A stretch of 12,736 nucleotides of DNA from FEN-1099 sp964511015 (GTDB lineage Bacteria > Lernaellota > Lernaellaia > Lernaellales > Lernaellaceae): assembly GCA_964511015.1 (NCBI GenBank), contig CAZEDX010000106.1:1-12736 (forward strand). The letters run 5' to 3'. Shown here in pieces: positions 1 to 6,865 of this stretch (its first letter is position 1; the number at the start of each line of letters is the position of its first letter). The position numbers and the translations under genes were made by a program. The notes below the pieces were generated by a model. That model did not search any database. It saw nothing but the letters and a program-made list of their open reading frames with translations, and was not told the origin of the DNA.

Positions 1-1
1 T

Positions 2-94
2 GTCGATGCACTGGAGCAAAAAACCAGGCGTGACTTGAGACGGAAGAAGACGGGCACAAAGGGTCCCAGAAGAAAAAACCAGGAAGAAAGATAG
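2..94 (+). pseudogene. C-terminal tail of a basic protein, possibly a RAYT/IS200-like transposase (cut by window edge)
   Basis: An open frame enters from the left edge and ends at TAG (92-94), giving about 30 residues rich in Arg and Lys. It starts VDALEQKTRRDL and ends KGPRRKNQEER. A Leu-Glu-x-x-x-Arg-Arg-x-Leu pattern followed by a Lys/Arg/Gly/Pro tail is what I associate with the C-termini of REP-associated tyrosine transposases (Y1 family). The catalytic HUH and Tyr motifs would lie outside the window, so the assignment is inference. The direct repeats that start one base after the stop support it, because RAYT genes often sit beside their REP-like repeats. It may be an intact gene truncated only by the window, or no gene at all. 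Confidence 0.35.
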
Positions 95-191
95 AATTTA
101 GTATGGCGTCCCCGGAATTCCCCAAGAAATTTAGTATGGCGTCCCCGGAATTCCTCTAGTATGGCGTCCCCGGAATTCCTCCCGGAATTCC
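95..191. repeat. Cluster of short direct repeats (three full copies and one partial)
   Basis: A 23-base unit with the core TATGGCGTCCCCGG, followed by AATTCC, occurs identically at 99-121, 132-154 and 157-179. The first two copies share four more upstream bases (AATT), making 27-base identical blocks at 95-121 and 128-154. A truncated copy, CCCGGAATTCC, follows at 181-191. Unit starts are 33 and 25 bases apart, so this is not a regular CRISPR or minisatellite. GGAATTCC inside the unit is itself a palindrome. The cluster lies between the putative transposase tail and the end of the NYN gene, where REP-type or IS-derived repeats usually accumulate. The mobile-element origin is inferred. Confidence 0.85.
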
Positions 192-244
192 GTCGCAAGC
201 GCTCAGCTCGTTGATGTGCGGATCGGTCGCCCCGCCCCGCGGCC
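192..244. other. Short GC-rich gap without a gene
   Basis: This 53-base stretch lies beyond the 3' end of the leftward NYN gene. It is rich in C and G, and I see no stem followed by a T tract, so no intrinsic terminator can be called for the NYN transcript here. Confidence 0.5.
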
Positions 245-1021
245 CTATATTTTGTCGGCTTTTCCCGCCTTCGGGCCGAAGCCGACGACGACGTAGGTGC
301 CGCTGCGCGGGTCGGTCTTGAGGCGGATCAAGTCGTGCTTTTCAGCGTCTTCCAGCAGCGCGGAGAACGTGCTGTAGCCGTGGTACGACTCGTTGAACAT
401 CGGCTTTTTGCGCTTCATGGTGTCTTTGATCATGCTGCTCCACAAGATTTCCTTGTTCTCGCGGACCAGCGCGATGATTGAATCGACCAGCAATTGAAAC
501 GCCTCGCGCTTCTTCTTCGGCAGATCCTGCCCCACCGCTTCGGGCGCGTTGCCGGGCATTTCGAGGTCTTCGTAGTAGATGAACTCGTCGCAGTTTTCGG
601 CCAGCAGCGTGCTGGTGGAGTCGTGCATGCCCACGCCGATGACGCGCTTGCCGTTCTCCTTCAGCTTGCTGACCAGCGGCGAGAAGTCGCTGTCGCCCGA
701 AACGATGACGAAGGTGTCGATATGGTTCTTCGAGTAGCACAGGTCGATCGCGTCGACGACCAGCCGGATGTCGGCGCTGTTCTTGCCGGTCATCTGGCGT
801 TTGGGAATCTCGATCAGCTCGATCGCCGCCTCATGCATCTGGTTGCGGTAGTCGCCGAAGCGCGACCAGTCGGCATACGCCGTCTTCACGACGATCTTGC
901 CCTTTTCCACCAGGCGCGCCAGCACCTTCTGAATGGAGAACTTCTCTTTGCGATCTTTGAAGCCCATGGCCAGGTTTTCGAAGTCGATGAAGACGGCCAG
1001 GGTGTGTTCGAGGTCACTCAT
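245..1021 (-). CDS. NYN-domain putative ribonuclease with C-terminal LOTUS/OST-HTH domain
   Basis: This 258-residue protein has an N-terminal NYN (LabA/DUF88, PIN-like) domain at about residues 8-155. The expected acidic metal-binding residues are visible: Asp13 in FIDFEN, Asp84 in NSADIRL, and Asp110 and Asp112 in SGDSDF. A second domain at about residues 172-248 has the helix pattern and ending (HDLIRLKTDPRSGTYVVVG) of a LOTUS/OST-HTH RNA-binding domain. The family is known or predicted to act on RNA in the cytoplasm, and the substrate here cannot be read from sequence. The ATG at 1021 is preceded by AAGGA about nine bases upstream. It is the last gene of the leftward PilZ group, 61 bases after the small membrane protein. 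TATAGT at 1057-1062 (minus strand) could be a -10 box, but no matching -35 is present. Confidence 0.88.
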   Translation of the reverse strand: MSDLEHTLAVFIDFENLAMGFKDRKEKFSIQKVLARLVEKGKIVVKTAYADWSRFGDYRNQMHEAAIELIEIPKRQMTGKNSADIRLVVDAIDLCYSKNHIDTFVIVSGDSDFSPLVSKLKENGKRVIGVGMHDSTSTLLAENCDEFIYYEDLEMPGNAPEAVGQDLPKKKREAFQLLVDSIIALVRENKEILWSSMIKDTMKRKKPMFNESYHGYSTFSALLEDAEKHDLIRLKTDPRSGTYVVVGFGPKAGKADKI

Positions 1022-1082
1022 GCGTAAATTTCCTTGTCTGAGGTCGCAGTGGAATCACTATACGATCTTTCGCCCCGCCAGG

Positions 1083-1472
1083 CTATCGCGCATCCGGCGC
1101 CGGCCGGCGGCAGCCCCACAGCAGGGCCGCGGCGTAGCCGGCCAACAGCAGCGGCAGCAGCACGTAAGAAGAAAACGGCAGCGCGAAATCGACGCCGATG
1201 ACGACCAGGCTCAGCAGGCCGCCGAAGGCGAAATAGCCGTAAGGGTTGTCGTTGGAGCGCAGCAGCGACAGGGCCAGCAGCAGCAGTCCGGCGACCAGCA
1301 GCAGTGCGCCCCACAGCCCGCCGGTGCCGATCGTCGACGCCAGCGCTTCCGGCACATAGGTGTCGCGGTCGGATAGCCCGCTCCAGACGTTGGGCAGACC
1401 CAAGGTCAGCAGCGAACCTGCCAGCATCGTTTTTGACTTGGCGCATACCGTGCGAAACATGGCGCGCAACAT
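1083..1472 (-). CDS. Small multi-pass membrane protein, unknown function
   Basis: I do not recognise this 129-residue protein. It has three clear hydrophobic segments, at about residues 53-71, 78-98 and 100-121, and a weaker one near residues 16-30. It ends in a short basic tail. The start is uncertain: ATG at 1472 gives the longest form, with other ATGs at 1460 and about 1427, and none has a convincing Shine-Dalgarno sequence. It lies 38 bases after the PilZ gene on the same strand and 61 bases before the NYN gene, so co-transcription is likely. An overlapping frame (1018-1446, minus) is Arg/Ala-rich and looks like a shadow. The hydrophobic pattern is the reason for preferring this frame. 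Confidence 0.6.
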   Translation of the reverse strand: MLRAMFRTVCAKSKTMLAGSLLTLGLPNVWSGLSDRDTYVPEALASTIGTGGLWGALLLVAGLLLLALSLLRSNDNPYGYFAFGGLLSLVVIGVDFALPFSSYVLLPLLLAGYAAALLWGCRRPAPDAR

Positions 1473-1510
1473 GCCAGAAGAGAAAGGGTTTGTCTAGGTG
1501 CCGGGGAGGC

Positions 1511-2191
1511 CTACCCCTTCCCGTTCCCGAGCGGGGTGGCGCCGCCGTAGAGGTAGCCGGCGATGCGGTCGACCTGTTCGCGGGCGGTGTCGGTGAAGTT
1601 GACGCCGGCGAGGGTTTCTTCGCGCGATTCCTGCAATCGCACGATCTCAGCTTCGAGGCCTTCGATGGGCGTGCCGTCGGGCAGTTGGAAAGACAGCGTC
1701 AGCTTCTGGCCGAGCGCAGCCGGGCCAGTCATCGCCAGCAGCGCGCCGTGCGCCGACAGATCGACCGTGCGGAACTGCCGCCCGTCCGCCACGGTAACCG
1801 GCACGCTCAGGCTGATGCGCGGGCTGCGGCGCAGGGTTTTGGTTTCCACCACCGAGGGGTATTCGAGCACCCACATCGGGAAGGGGTCGGACTGCTTGTG
1901 CACCATGTGCGTGTTGAAGCCGTACACCGTGCCGTCGAGCAGGTAGCGCACGGTCACCTCCACCCCGGGCGAGGCGATGACGATGCGGTTGTCGACCTGC
2001 GGGATGCTGGTCATCAGAAACGCCGGCCGCTGCCAGCCGAGCGTATCGGCGGTGGAGCGCACCGTGCGGTTCTTCAGGCTCATTTCCAGGAAGACTTTGA
2101 GGCCGACAGCAAACTTGGGTTCGGACCGCTGCTTGTCGAACAACAACGCTTCTTCACAGCCGGGTGCACCCTGCACCGTTTCTTGGCTCAT
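1511..2191 (-). CDS. PilZ-domain protein, putative cyclic-di-GMP receptor
   Basis: The protein is 226 residues from the chosen start. The C-terminal PilZ domain begins near residue 118 and carries both cyclic-di-GMP binding motifs: RxxxR (Arg121 and Arg125 in RRSPR) and DxSxxG (Asp144, Ser146, Gly149 in DLSAHG). The AGVNFTD strand near residue 195 is also typical. The N-terminal 110 residues resemble a YcgR-like PilZN beta domain, an arrangement used to couple cyclic-di-GMP to motility or surface behaviour. The target here is unknown. The frame stays open to 2281, but the ATG at 2191 has AGGAG six bases upstream, so it is chosen. It is the first gene of a three-gene leftward group with its own promoter. 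Confidence 0.85.
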   Translation of the reverse strand: MSQETVQGAPGCEEALLFDKQRSEPKFAVGLKVFLEMSLKNRTVRSTADTLGWQRPAFLMTSIPQVDNRIVIASPGVEVTVRYLLDGTVYGFNTHMVHKQSDPFPMWVLEYPSVVETKTLRRSPRISLSVPVTVADGRQFRTVDLSAHGALLAMTGPAALGQKLTLSFQLPDGTPIEGLEAEIVRLQESREETLAGVNFTDTAREQVDRIAGYLYGGATPLGNGKG

Positions 2192-2197
2192 GATCCA

Positions 2198-2202
2198 CTC
2201 CT
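2198..2202 (-). promoter_or_regulatory. Ribosome binding site that fixes the PilZ start
   Basis: AGGAG (minus strand) lies six bases before ATG 2191. It selects this start over the in-frame start at 2281, which would add 30 residues unlike a PilZN domain. Confidence 0.8.
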
Positions 2203-2304
2203 GCCTTCCGCGCGAACCGAGCGCGTAACTGTGGCCCGCTCGTGGACTCACCTCCATGGCCCAGAGATGCTGTCGATTCAACGATTGTTGTTTCTTGACG
2301 GAAG

Positions 2305-2334
2305 ATCGTACGTCCGGCGAATCGGCCTTGTCAA
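2305..2334 (-). promoter_or_regulatory. Sigma70-type promoter for the PilZ group
   Basis: On the minus strand a perfect -35, TTGACA (2329-2334), is followed after 18 bases by TACGAT (2305-2310), a 4/6 match to the -10 consensus with T1, A2 and T6 conserved. Transcription would start near 2298, leaving a leader of about 107 bases before the PilZ ATG. Confidence 0.55.
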
Positions 2335-2340
2335 GAATTT

Positions 2341-2368
2341 TTTACCTCGTTCCAGCATTGTATAAAAT
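2341..2368 (+). promoter_or_regulatory. Possible promoter for the dehydratase gene
   Basis: On the plus strand TTTACC (2341-2346) is followed after 16 bases by TAAAAT (2363-2368). The -10 matches 5/6 and the -35 only 4/6. This AT-rich patch is the best candidate in the 367-base intergenic region for rightward transcription. The leader to the TTG start would be about 180 bases. It is weak on its own, but the adjacent palindrome adds some support. Confidence 0.3.
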
Positions 2369-2369
2369 T

Positions 2370-2385
2370 TAGAACGCTTGTTCTA
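2370..2385. promoter_or_regulatory. Perfect palindrome with GAAC-N4-GTTC core, possible operator
   Basis: TAGAACGCTTGTTCTA is a perfect inverted repeat with six-base arms and a four-base centre, set in an AT-rich part of the divergent region. Two bases separate it from the candidate rightward -10 box, so a bound protein would cover the transcription start. The GAAC-N4-GTTC core resembles the LexA/DinR box of Gram-positive bacteria, but the centre does not fit that consensus fully. Its identity is therefore open. Confidence 0.45.
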
Positions 2386-2558
2386 ATGTGTCATATCAAT
2401 GAGCTACATCACATCGTTACACTTATCCATTAATGTGCCTGATGTTACCGTTCCAGCCTGGACAATTCCGTCTCGCCGCCGGCCGCCGTTTTCGCTGGCC
2501 ATTTTGCGCATCCATGCCGTAAGATAAGCGGATCTACGCAGGCCGGGGAGAAGAGGAT
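2386..2558. other. Remainder of the intergenic region before the dehydratase gene
   Basis: This part of the 367-base gap (2192-2558) contains AT-rich sequence to about 2450, then GC-rich sequence. An ATG at 2514 is in frame with the dehydratase but meets TAA after one codon. GGGGAG at 2545-2550 is a plausible ribosome binding site, eight bases before the TTG start. I see no small gene here. Confidence 0.5.
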
Positions 2559-4460
2559 TTGTACGGCGAGAGAGATTTGCTCGAATCGGCCGCGGGGCGC
2601 TGGGTGTTGCGCCACCGCCGCTCGCTGGTGGTCAGCAGCCAGTTGGTACTGGTGGTGCTGTCTTACCTGCTGTCGTTTCTGCTGCGCTTTGAATTCGACC
2701 TGACCGCGCAAGACCGCTGGCCGCTGAACACCTTCCTCAAGACCCTGCCCCTGCTCCTGCTGTTGCGCGCGGCGACGTTCTACTACTGGGATCTGTACCG
2801 CGGCTGGTGGCGCTACGTCAGCATGGACGACCTGCTGGCGATCATCAAAGCGGTGGCCGCCAGCTCGGTGATTTTCATCGTGCTGGTGATGTTCGTTTTC
2901 CGCGCCGAATACCCGCGTTCGGTGTTCCTGATCGACGCGTTCATTTGCGTCACTTTCATCGGCGGCATCCGCTTCCTGCTGCGCGCGTTCCGCGAGGCCT
3001 CGCGGCTGCGTCCGCGCGGCGCGCGCAACGTGCTGATATACGGCGCGCGCGAGATCGGCGTGGAGATCCTGAAAGAGATCCGCGCCAACCCCAATCTGCA
3101 CCTGAACGTGCTGGGTTTCATCGACGACTACCCGCTGAAAAAAGGCTGGAAAATCCACGGTCTGCCGGTGTTCGGCGGGCTCGACGAACTGGGCCGGGTG
3201 ATGACGCGCTACAGCGTCGATGAAATCATCATCACCGCCTCGCTCAAATCGAAGTCGCTGGGCTCGCTGGTCGAGCGTTTCCGCGACAGCGGCGTGCGCT
3301 TCCGCATCGTGCCGGCGATGAGCGACATCATCGGCGGCAAGGTGAGCATCAAACGCCTGCGCGACGTCGAGGTCGAAGACTTGCTCGGGCGGCAGGAAAT
3401 CAAGCTCGACCTCGACCGCATCCGCGGCGCGTTTTCGGGCCAGCGCGTGCTGATCACCGGCGCCGGCGGATCGATCGGCAGCGAGATCGCGCGCCAGGCC
3501 GCCGCTCTCTTCCCGGCGCGGCTGATTCTGCTCGAGCGCAACGAGAACAACCTGTTCTATATCCATTGGGAGCTGACGCGGCGGCAGTCGGGCGTGGCGG
3601 TGGTGCCGGTGGTCGGTGATGTCGGCGACGCGCGGCTGATCAACAACCTGCTGGATACCGAACGGCCCGACATCGTGCTGCACGCCGCGGCGTACAAGCA
3701 CGTGCCCCTGATGGAAGCCAACGCCGTGCAAGCCGTGCTGAACAACATTCGCGCCACCCAGACGCTGGTCGACGCGGTAGCCGCGCACGGCGTGCACAAG
3801 TTCGTGCTGATCTCCACCGACAAGGCCGTCCGTCCGCACAACGTCATGGGCCGCACCAAGCGCGTGGCCGAGGCCATCGTGCAGGGCGCCGCCGAACGCG
3901 CCAGCCGCACGCGCTTCCTGGCCGTGCGTTTCGGCAACGTGCTGGCGAGCGAAGGCAGCGTCATTCCGCTCTTCCGCCGGCAGATCGCCGAGGGCGGTCC
4001 GTTGACCGTCACCCACCCCGACATGATGCGCTACTTCATGACCATCCCCGAAGCGGTGCAGTTGGTGATGCAGGCCACCGCGATGGGCCAAGGCGGCGAG
4101 ATCTTTGTGCTGGAGATGGGCGAGCAGGTGCGCATCATGGAACTGGCGCGCAATCTGGTGAAGCTCTCGGGCCTCGAACCCGACCGCGATATCGAAATCG
4201 TCACCACCGGCCTGCGCCCGGGGGAGAAGTTGCGCGAGGAACTGTGGGACGACGCCGAGGACATCGGCCCGACCGAGCACGACAAGATCCGCGTCGTGCG
4301 GCGGGTGCACCGCCGGCCGCCGGACTTCGCGGAACGCATCGGCGAACTGGTCGCGCTGGCCGAACAAGGCGACGAAGCGTCCACCCGTGAGGCGCTGGTG
4401 CGGCTCACCGACGGCGACAATCCTGCCGAAAAAATCAACAACCGTGTTGACGGCGCATGA
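2559..4460 (+). CDS. Membrane nucleotide-sugar 4,6-dehydratase of the CapD/WbpM/PglF family
   Basis: At 633 residues this has the usual length of the large-form family. Four N-terminal membrane segments (about 22-43, 58-75, 97-115 and 122-142) are followed by a degenerate first Rossmann domain (VLIYGAREIG, 158-167) and the catalytic SDR domain. The NAD-binding loop GAGGSIGSE is at 301-309. The STDKAVRP motif (419-426) with Met430 and Lys434 replaces the usual Tyr-x3-Lys, as in this family. GLRPGEKLREEL is at 551-562. Family members convert UDP-GlcNAc to a 4-keto-6-deoxy sugar at the cytoplasmic face, feeding capsule, O-antigen or protein glycan synthesis; the exact sugar is not readable. The start is TTG (2559), because an in-frame TAA at 2520 closes the frame and no ATG follows in a suitable place. 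No glycosyltransferase neighbours are present, which is unusual for a polysaccharide locus. Confidence 0.93.
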   Translation: MYGERDLLESAAGRWVLRHRRSLVVSSQLVLVVLSYLLSFLLRFEFDLTAQDRWPLNTFLKTLPLLLLLRAATFYYWDLYRGWWRYVSMDDLLAIIKAVAASSVIFIVLVMFVFRAEYPRSVFLIDAFICVTFIGGIRFLLRAFREASRLRPRGARNVLIYGAREIGVEILKEIRANPNLHLNVLGFIDDYPLKKGWKIHGLPVFGGLDELGRVMTRYSVDEIIITASLKSKSLGSLVERFRDSGVRFRIVPAMSDIIGGKVSIKRLRDVEVEDLLGRQEIKLDLDRIRGAFSGQRVLITGAGGSIGSEIARQAAALFPARLILLERNENNLFYIHWELTRRQSGVAVVPVVGDVGDARLINNLLDTERPDIVLHAAAYKHVPLMEANAVQAVLNNIRATQTLVDAVAAHGVHKFVLISTDKAVRPHNVMGRTKRVAEAIVQGAAERASRTRFLAVRFGNVLASEGSVIPLFRRQIAEGGPLTVTHPDMMRYFMTIPEAVQLVMQATAMGQGGEIFVLEMGEQVRIMELARNLVKLSGLEPDRDIEIVTTGLRPGEKLREELWDDAEDIGPTEHDKIRVVRRVHRRPPDFAERIGELVALAEQGDEASTREALVRLTDGDNPAEKINNRVDGA

Positions 4461-4498
4461 CCTCTCATGTCAGGATGCAGAACAATTGCAGGCCTAAC

Positions 4499-4502
4499 GG
4501 AG
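4499..4502 (+). promoter_or_regulatory. Ribosome binding site that fixes the start of the exported protein
   Basis: GGAG lies five bases before ATG 4508. This start places a normal signal peptide at the N-terminus. The longer in-frame start at 4457 overlaps the dehydratase stop and adds 17 residues in front of the signal peptide. Confidence 0.7.
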
Positions 4503-4507
4503 TTCCT

Positions 4508-5518
4508 ATGAGAGTAGGGCTTATATGGATTCTTATGTGCTGCCTGGTGCTGACCGGGCCTGCGTTGGTCTATGCCCAGGAGGACGAACCGCCAGCTCCG
4601 ACTCCGACGCCCGAGCCGGCTCCCGAACCGGCCCCGCCGCCGGCGCAGCGCGAAGGCTTGCCGGATGACGTGATCACTCCGGAGACACCGCCGGCCAAGC
4701 CGAAAATCAACAACTTGCCGTTCAACCTCTCCGGCTTGTCCGGCATGATGGTCACCACCTCCACGCGCACCCTGCGCCCCGGCTCGTTCGAAGTCGGCCT
4801 GGGCGGCTTATGGGAAGACAGTTACCGGCCCCGCTACTACCGGCGCGAAGCGGCGTTCTTGGGCACGGTCGGTATTCCGGCCGGATTCGAGTTCGGCCTG
4901 CGCGTGCCGTACGTGATGACCGACCTGTATGTCGTGCGCAGCTTCGACGTGTTCGGCGCTCTGGAGCGCGAATACAAGCAAGACCCCACCGCGGGCATCG
5001 GCACGGTGGAAGGCATGTTCAAGTGGGGCTTTGTCGAGCAGCACTTGTTCCTGCCCGCCTTCGCGATGGGCCTGGGCTTCATGGCCCCGACCGGCGATTA
5101 CACACGCGAGATTGGCGAAGTGAAGTACTACGGCCTCAAGGTGCTGTTGGCGATGGGCCTGGAAATCAACGACCTGCCCTTCACCGACTATGCTTTCGCC
5201 ATTATGGCCGACGGCGTGCTGGTGCTGCGCGATGTGGGCATCGACAACCGTGACTACGAAGAGAAGCACGGGATCGTGCACGGCGGCTTTGTGTTCCCGC
5301 TGATGTCGCGCAACTTCCTGCAGTTGCTGACCGAGTACGAAGGCGTGCTGATGATGGGCACGACCAACAAGACCGACACCCACGCGATGATCGGTTCGCT
5401 GCGTTTTGTGACCGCGCACTTCAACGTCACCGCGGGCGCGAAGTACACCTTCAAGGCTGACCCCGACTTCGGCGAGGCCTTGGGTTACGTGGCGACGTTC
5501 TCGTACACCTACTTCTGA
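4508..5518 (+). CDS. Exported protein, probable outer-membrane beta-barrel
   Basis: The protein is 336 residues from ATG 4508. A signal peptide (RVGLIWILMCCLVLTGPALVYA) is likely cut after Ala23. A Pro/Glu/Ala-rich spacer follows at about residues 26-46. The remainder is made of alternating hydrophobic and polar stretches with many Gly and aromatic residues, such as FEVGLGGLWEDSYRP and FEFGLRVPYVMTDLYVV. It ends in FSYTYF, a terminal Phe preceded by alternating aromatics, which matches the beta-signal recognised by the BAM complex. I cannot assign a family or ligand. It starts 47 bases after the dehydratase and may share its transcript. At its 3' end only six bases separate it from the stop of the opposing lipoprotein gene, with no terminator between them. 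Confidence 0.8.
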   Translation: MRVGLIWILMCCLVLTGPALVYAQEDEPPAPTPTPEPAPEPAPPPAQREGLPDDVITPETPPAKPKINNLPFNLSGLSGMMVTTSTRTLRPGSFEVGLGGLWEDSYRPRYYRREAAFLGTVGIPAGFEFGLRVPYVMTDLYVVRSFDVFGALEREYKQDPTAGIGTVEGMFKWGFVEQHLFLPAFAMGLGFMAPTGDYTREIGEVKYYGLKVLLAMGLEINDLPFTDYAFAIMADGVLVLRDVGIDNRDYEEKHGIVHGGFVFPLMSRNFLQLLTEYEGVLMMGTTNKTDTHAMIGSLRFVTAHFNVTAGAKYTFKADPDFGEALGYVATFSYTYF

Positions 5519-5524
5519 TCCGGC

Positions 5525-6772
5525 CTATTTCACGTGCTGTTTCAAGAATCGGAAGACCATCGGCATGTATGAGTACTGCTCGATCTCGTCATAGTAGCCG
5601 TAAGGCACTTTCAGCGACGGCACGATCGCGGTAGTGAAATCGTTGACCAACCCGTGGTACTGCCAGATCTGCGGCGTGGTCGAAGCGGTCAGATCGCCGT
5701 CGTTGGTCAGTTCCAGGTAGCTGTTGAACAGGTCGGTCACCCCGCCGCCCAGATCGGGGAACAAGCGCAGCATCAGATTCACCAGGCCGCTGCCGAACGA
5801 GTGGCCGACCAGGCCGATCCGTTCCGGCCCGATATCTTCGACATAGCGCAGGTACTTGATGCACAACAGCACCTCGTACATGTGCACCGCTTCGGTGGTG
5901 AACCCGTCGAGCAGCAGCTCTTCCGCCAGCCACGATTCTTCATTCACTCCGCCGCCAAGCACACGGAGTGTCGGCGCCAGAACGGTATACCCCTCGGCGG
6001 GGTACAGTTCGCCGTAGTCCTCGGTCATGAACATCTCGGCGTCCTGCGCATGGCCGTGCACGCCGACAACGCCCGGGTGCGGGCCGTTGGTTTTAGGGGT
6101 CAGCATGACCGCCCGGAAAGTGCCGACGTAGCGGTCGGTGAACAGCAAGGTGCGGGAGTAGTAGTCCTCGGCTGCGCTCTCGGCCACGGTGGTGACATAC
6201 AGCGGCCGCGTGTCCAGCCCGTCGAGCAGGAAGCCGATATTCAGCCCTTCAGCCAGCGCCGCTGCGAGGTCTTCCTCGGCCATCGGGCCGGTGAGTGCCG
6301 TCTCGCCGCCATCTTCAATCTCGGTGATCCGCGCCCACAGTTCATCGTCGGAAATCGGCGCCGCGAAATCCGCCGCCACCTTCAAGAAGTTTTCGTAGTC
6401 GGCTAGGCAACTGCCGCCCGTGGGTTCGTCACACGACCAGTCCGCGCCCAGGTCTTCGCTTTCGTAAATGCAGAAACTATTGGGACAGATGTCGTCGTCG
6501 TCGTCGCCGGCGGTGTCGTCATCGGCCACGTCGTCGTCGTCGGCTACACCGATATCATCATCGGCGGCCGCCGTGTCATCGTCCAAGACAATATCGTCAT
6601 CGCCCCCTGAGTCCGTGTCGTCATCGCCCAGAGACGATGAACCACCGGGCTCGTCGTCACCCGAAGCAGCCACCCCCGCCGCTTTGGGCCCCTGCGGCGC
6701 GCACGCCGCGACGAACAGGATCAGAACCAAAAGCACCATTGCCGGACACATTTTTTCTACTTTGTGTGCCAC
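5525..6772 (-). CDS. Lipoprotein with Asp-rich linker and alpha/beta-hydrolase-like domain
   Basis: This is a 415-residue protein with a GTG start. The signal sequence ends in a lipobox (Val21-Ala22-Ala23-Cys24). Residues 39-95 form a low-complexity linker dominated by Asp runs. Four cysteines (96, 101, 114, 122) follow and could form disulfides. The C-terminal domain has an HGHAQ oxyanion-type segment (239-243) and the nucleophile elbow GHSFG (323-327, Ser325). YHGLVND (372-378) could supply the acidic residue, Asp378. The usual C-terminal Gly-His is not seen: the corresponding stretch reads VPYGYYDE, and the only later His is His413. Hydrolase activity is thus uncertain. It is probably anchored in the outer membrane and surface- or periplasm-facing. 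Its promoter is at 6866-6894. Confidence 0.85.
   Translation of the reverse strand: MAHKVEKMCPAMVLLVLILFVAACAPQGPKAAGVAASGDDEPGGSSSLGDDDTDSGGDDDIVLDDDTAAADDDIGVADDDDVADDDTAGDDDDDICPNSFCIYESEDLGADWSCDEPTGGSCLADYENFLKVAADFAAPISDDELWARITEIEDGGETALTGPMAEEDLAAALAEGLNIGFLLDGLDTRPLYVTTVAESAAEDYYSRTLLFTDRYVGTFRAVMLTPKTNGPHPGVVGVHGHAQDAEMFMTEDYGELYPAEGYTVLAPTLRVLGGGVNEESWLAEELLLDGFTTEAVHMYEVLLCIKYLRYVEDIGPERIGLVGHSFGSGLVNLMLRLFPDLGGGVTDLFNSYLELTNDGDLTASTTPQIWQYHGLVNDFTTAIVPSLKVPYGYYDEIEQYSYMPMVFRFLKQHVK
6490..6660 (-). repeat. Imprecise GAC/GAT trinucleotide-rich tract encoding the Asp linker
   Basis: The plus strand shows repeated GTC and ATC triplets in runs such as TCGTCGTCGTCGTCG, interrupted by GCC, GGC and ACC codons. 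All stay in frame with the lipoprotein, so copy-number change would lengthen or shorten the Asp linker without breaking the gene. The opposite strand gives a spurious Ser-rich frame. Confidence 0.7.
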
Positions 6773-6777
6773 ATCAA

Positions 6778-6782
6778 CCTCC
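6778..6782 (-). promoter_or_regulatory. Ribosome binding site that fixes a GTG start for the lipoprotein
   Basis: GGAGG (minus strand) lies five bases before GTG 6772. The overlapping ATG two bases upstream is in another frame and stops within five codons. The in-frame ATG at codon 8 has no ribosome binding site. Confidence 0.75.
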
Positions 6783-6865
6783 GCTTACCGCAACGTGAAC
6801 AAGTGATGTAGGGCTGTGTTCGGCCTGCGTAATAATGTCATGGAGCGAGTCGATCTACGGCAAAA

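Noticed and set aside
95..191. CRISPR array
   Set aside because: The units are 23-27 bases, but the spacings are only 2-10 bases and unequal, with no spacer-sized sequences or cas genes.
494..1027. A 177-codon open frame on the plus strand
   Set aside because: It is antisense to the NYN gene. No ribosome binding site or family resemblance was found.
1018..1446. A 142-codon Arg/Ala-rich frame overlapping the small membrane protein
   Set aside because: It overlaps the NYN start and has shadow-like composition, while the other frame encodes clear membrane helices.
2192..2281. N-terminal extension of the PilZ protein
   Set aside because: The AGGAG site six bases before ATG 2191 and the fit to the PilZN domain favour the shorter protein.
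2386..2450. CRP/FNR-type site in TGTG...TCACA sequence
   Set aside because: The half-sites are too far apart for the known spacing and are not symmetric.
2445..4367. A 640-codon open frame on the minus strand
   Set aside because: It lies antisense to the dehydratase gene, whose protein has clear family motifs. The antisense product is rich in His, Arg, Gln and Asp with no recognisable domain, as expected of a high-GC shadow frame.
5654..6406. Plus-strand frame of 250 codons, and the Ser-rich frame at 6468-6806
   Set aside because: Both are antisense to the lipoprotein. The Ser runs are only the complement of the Asp codons.
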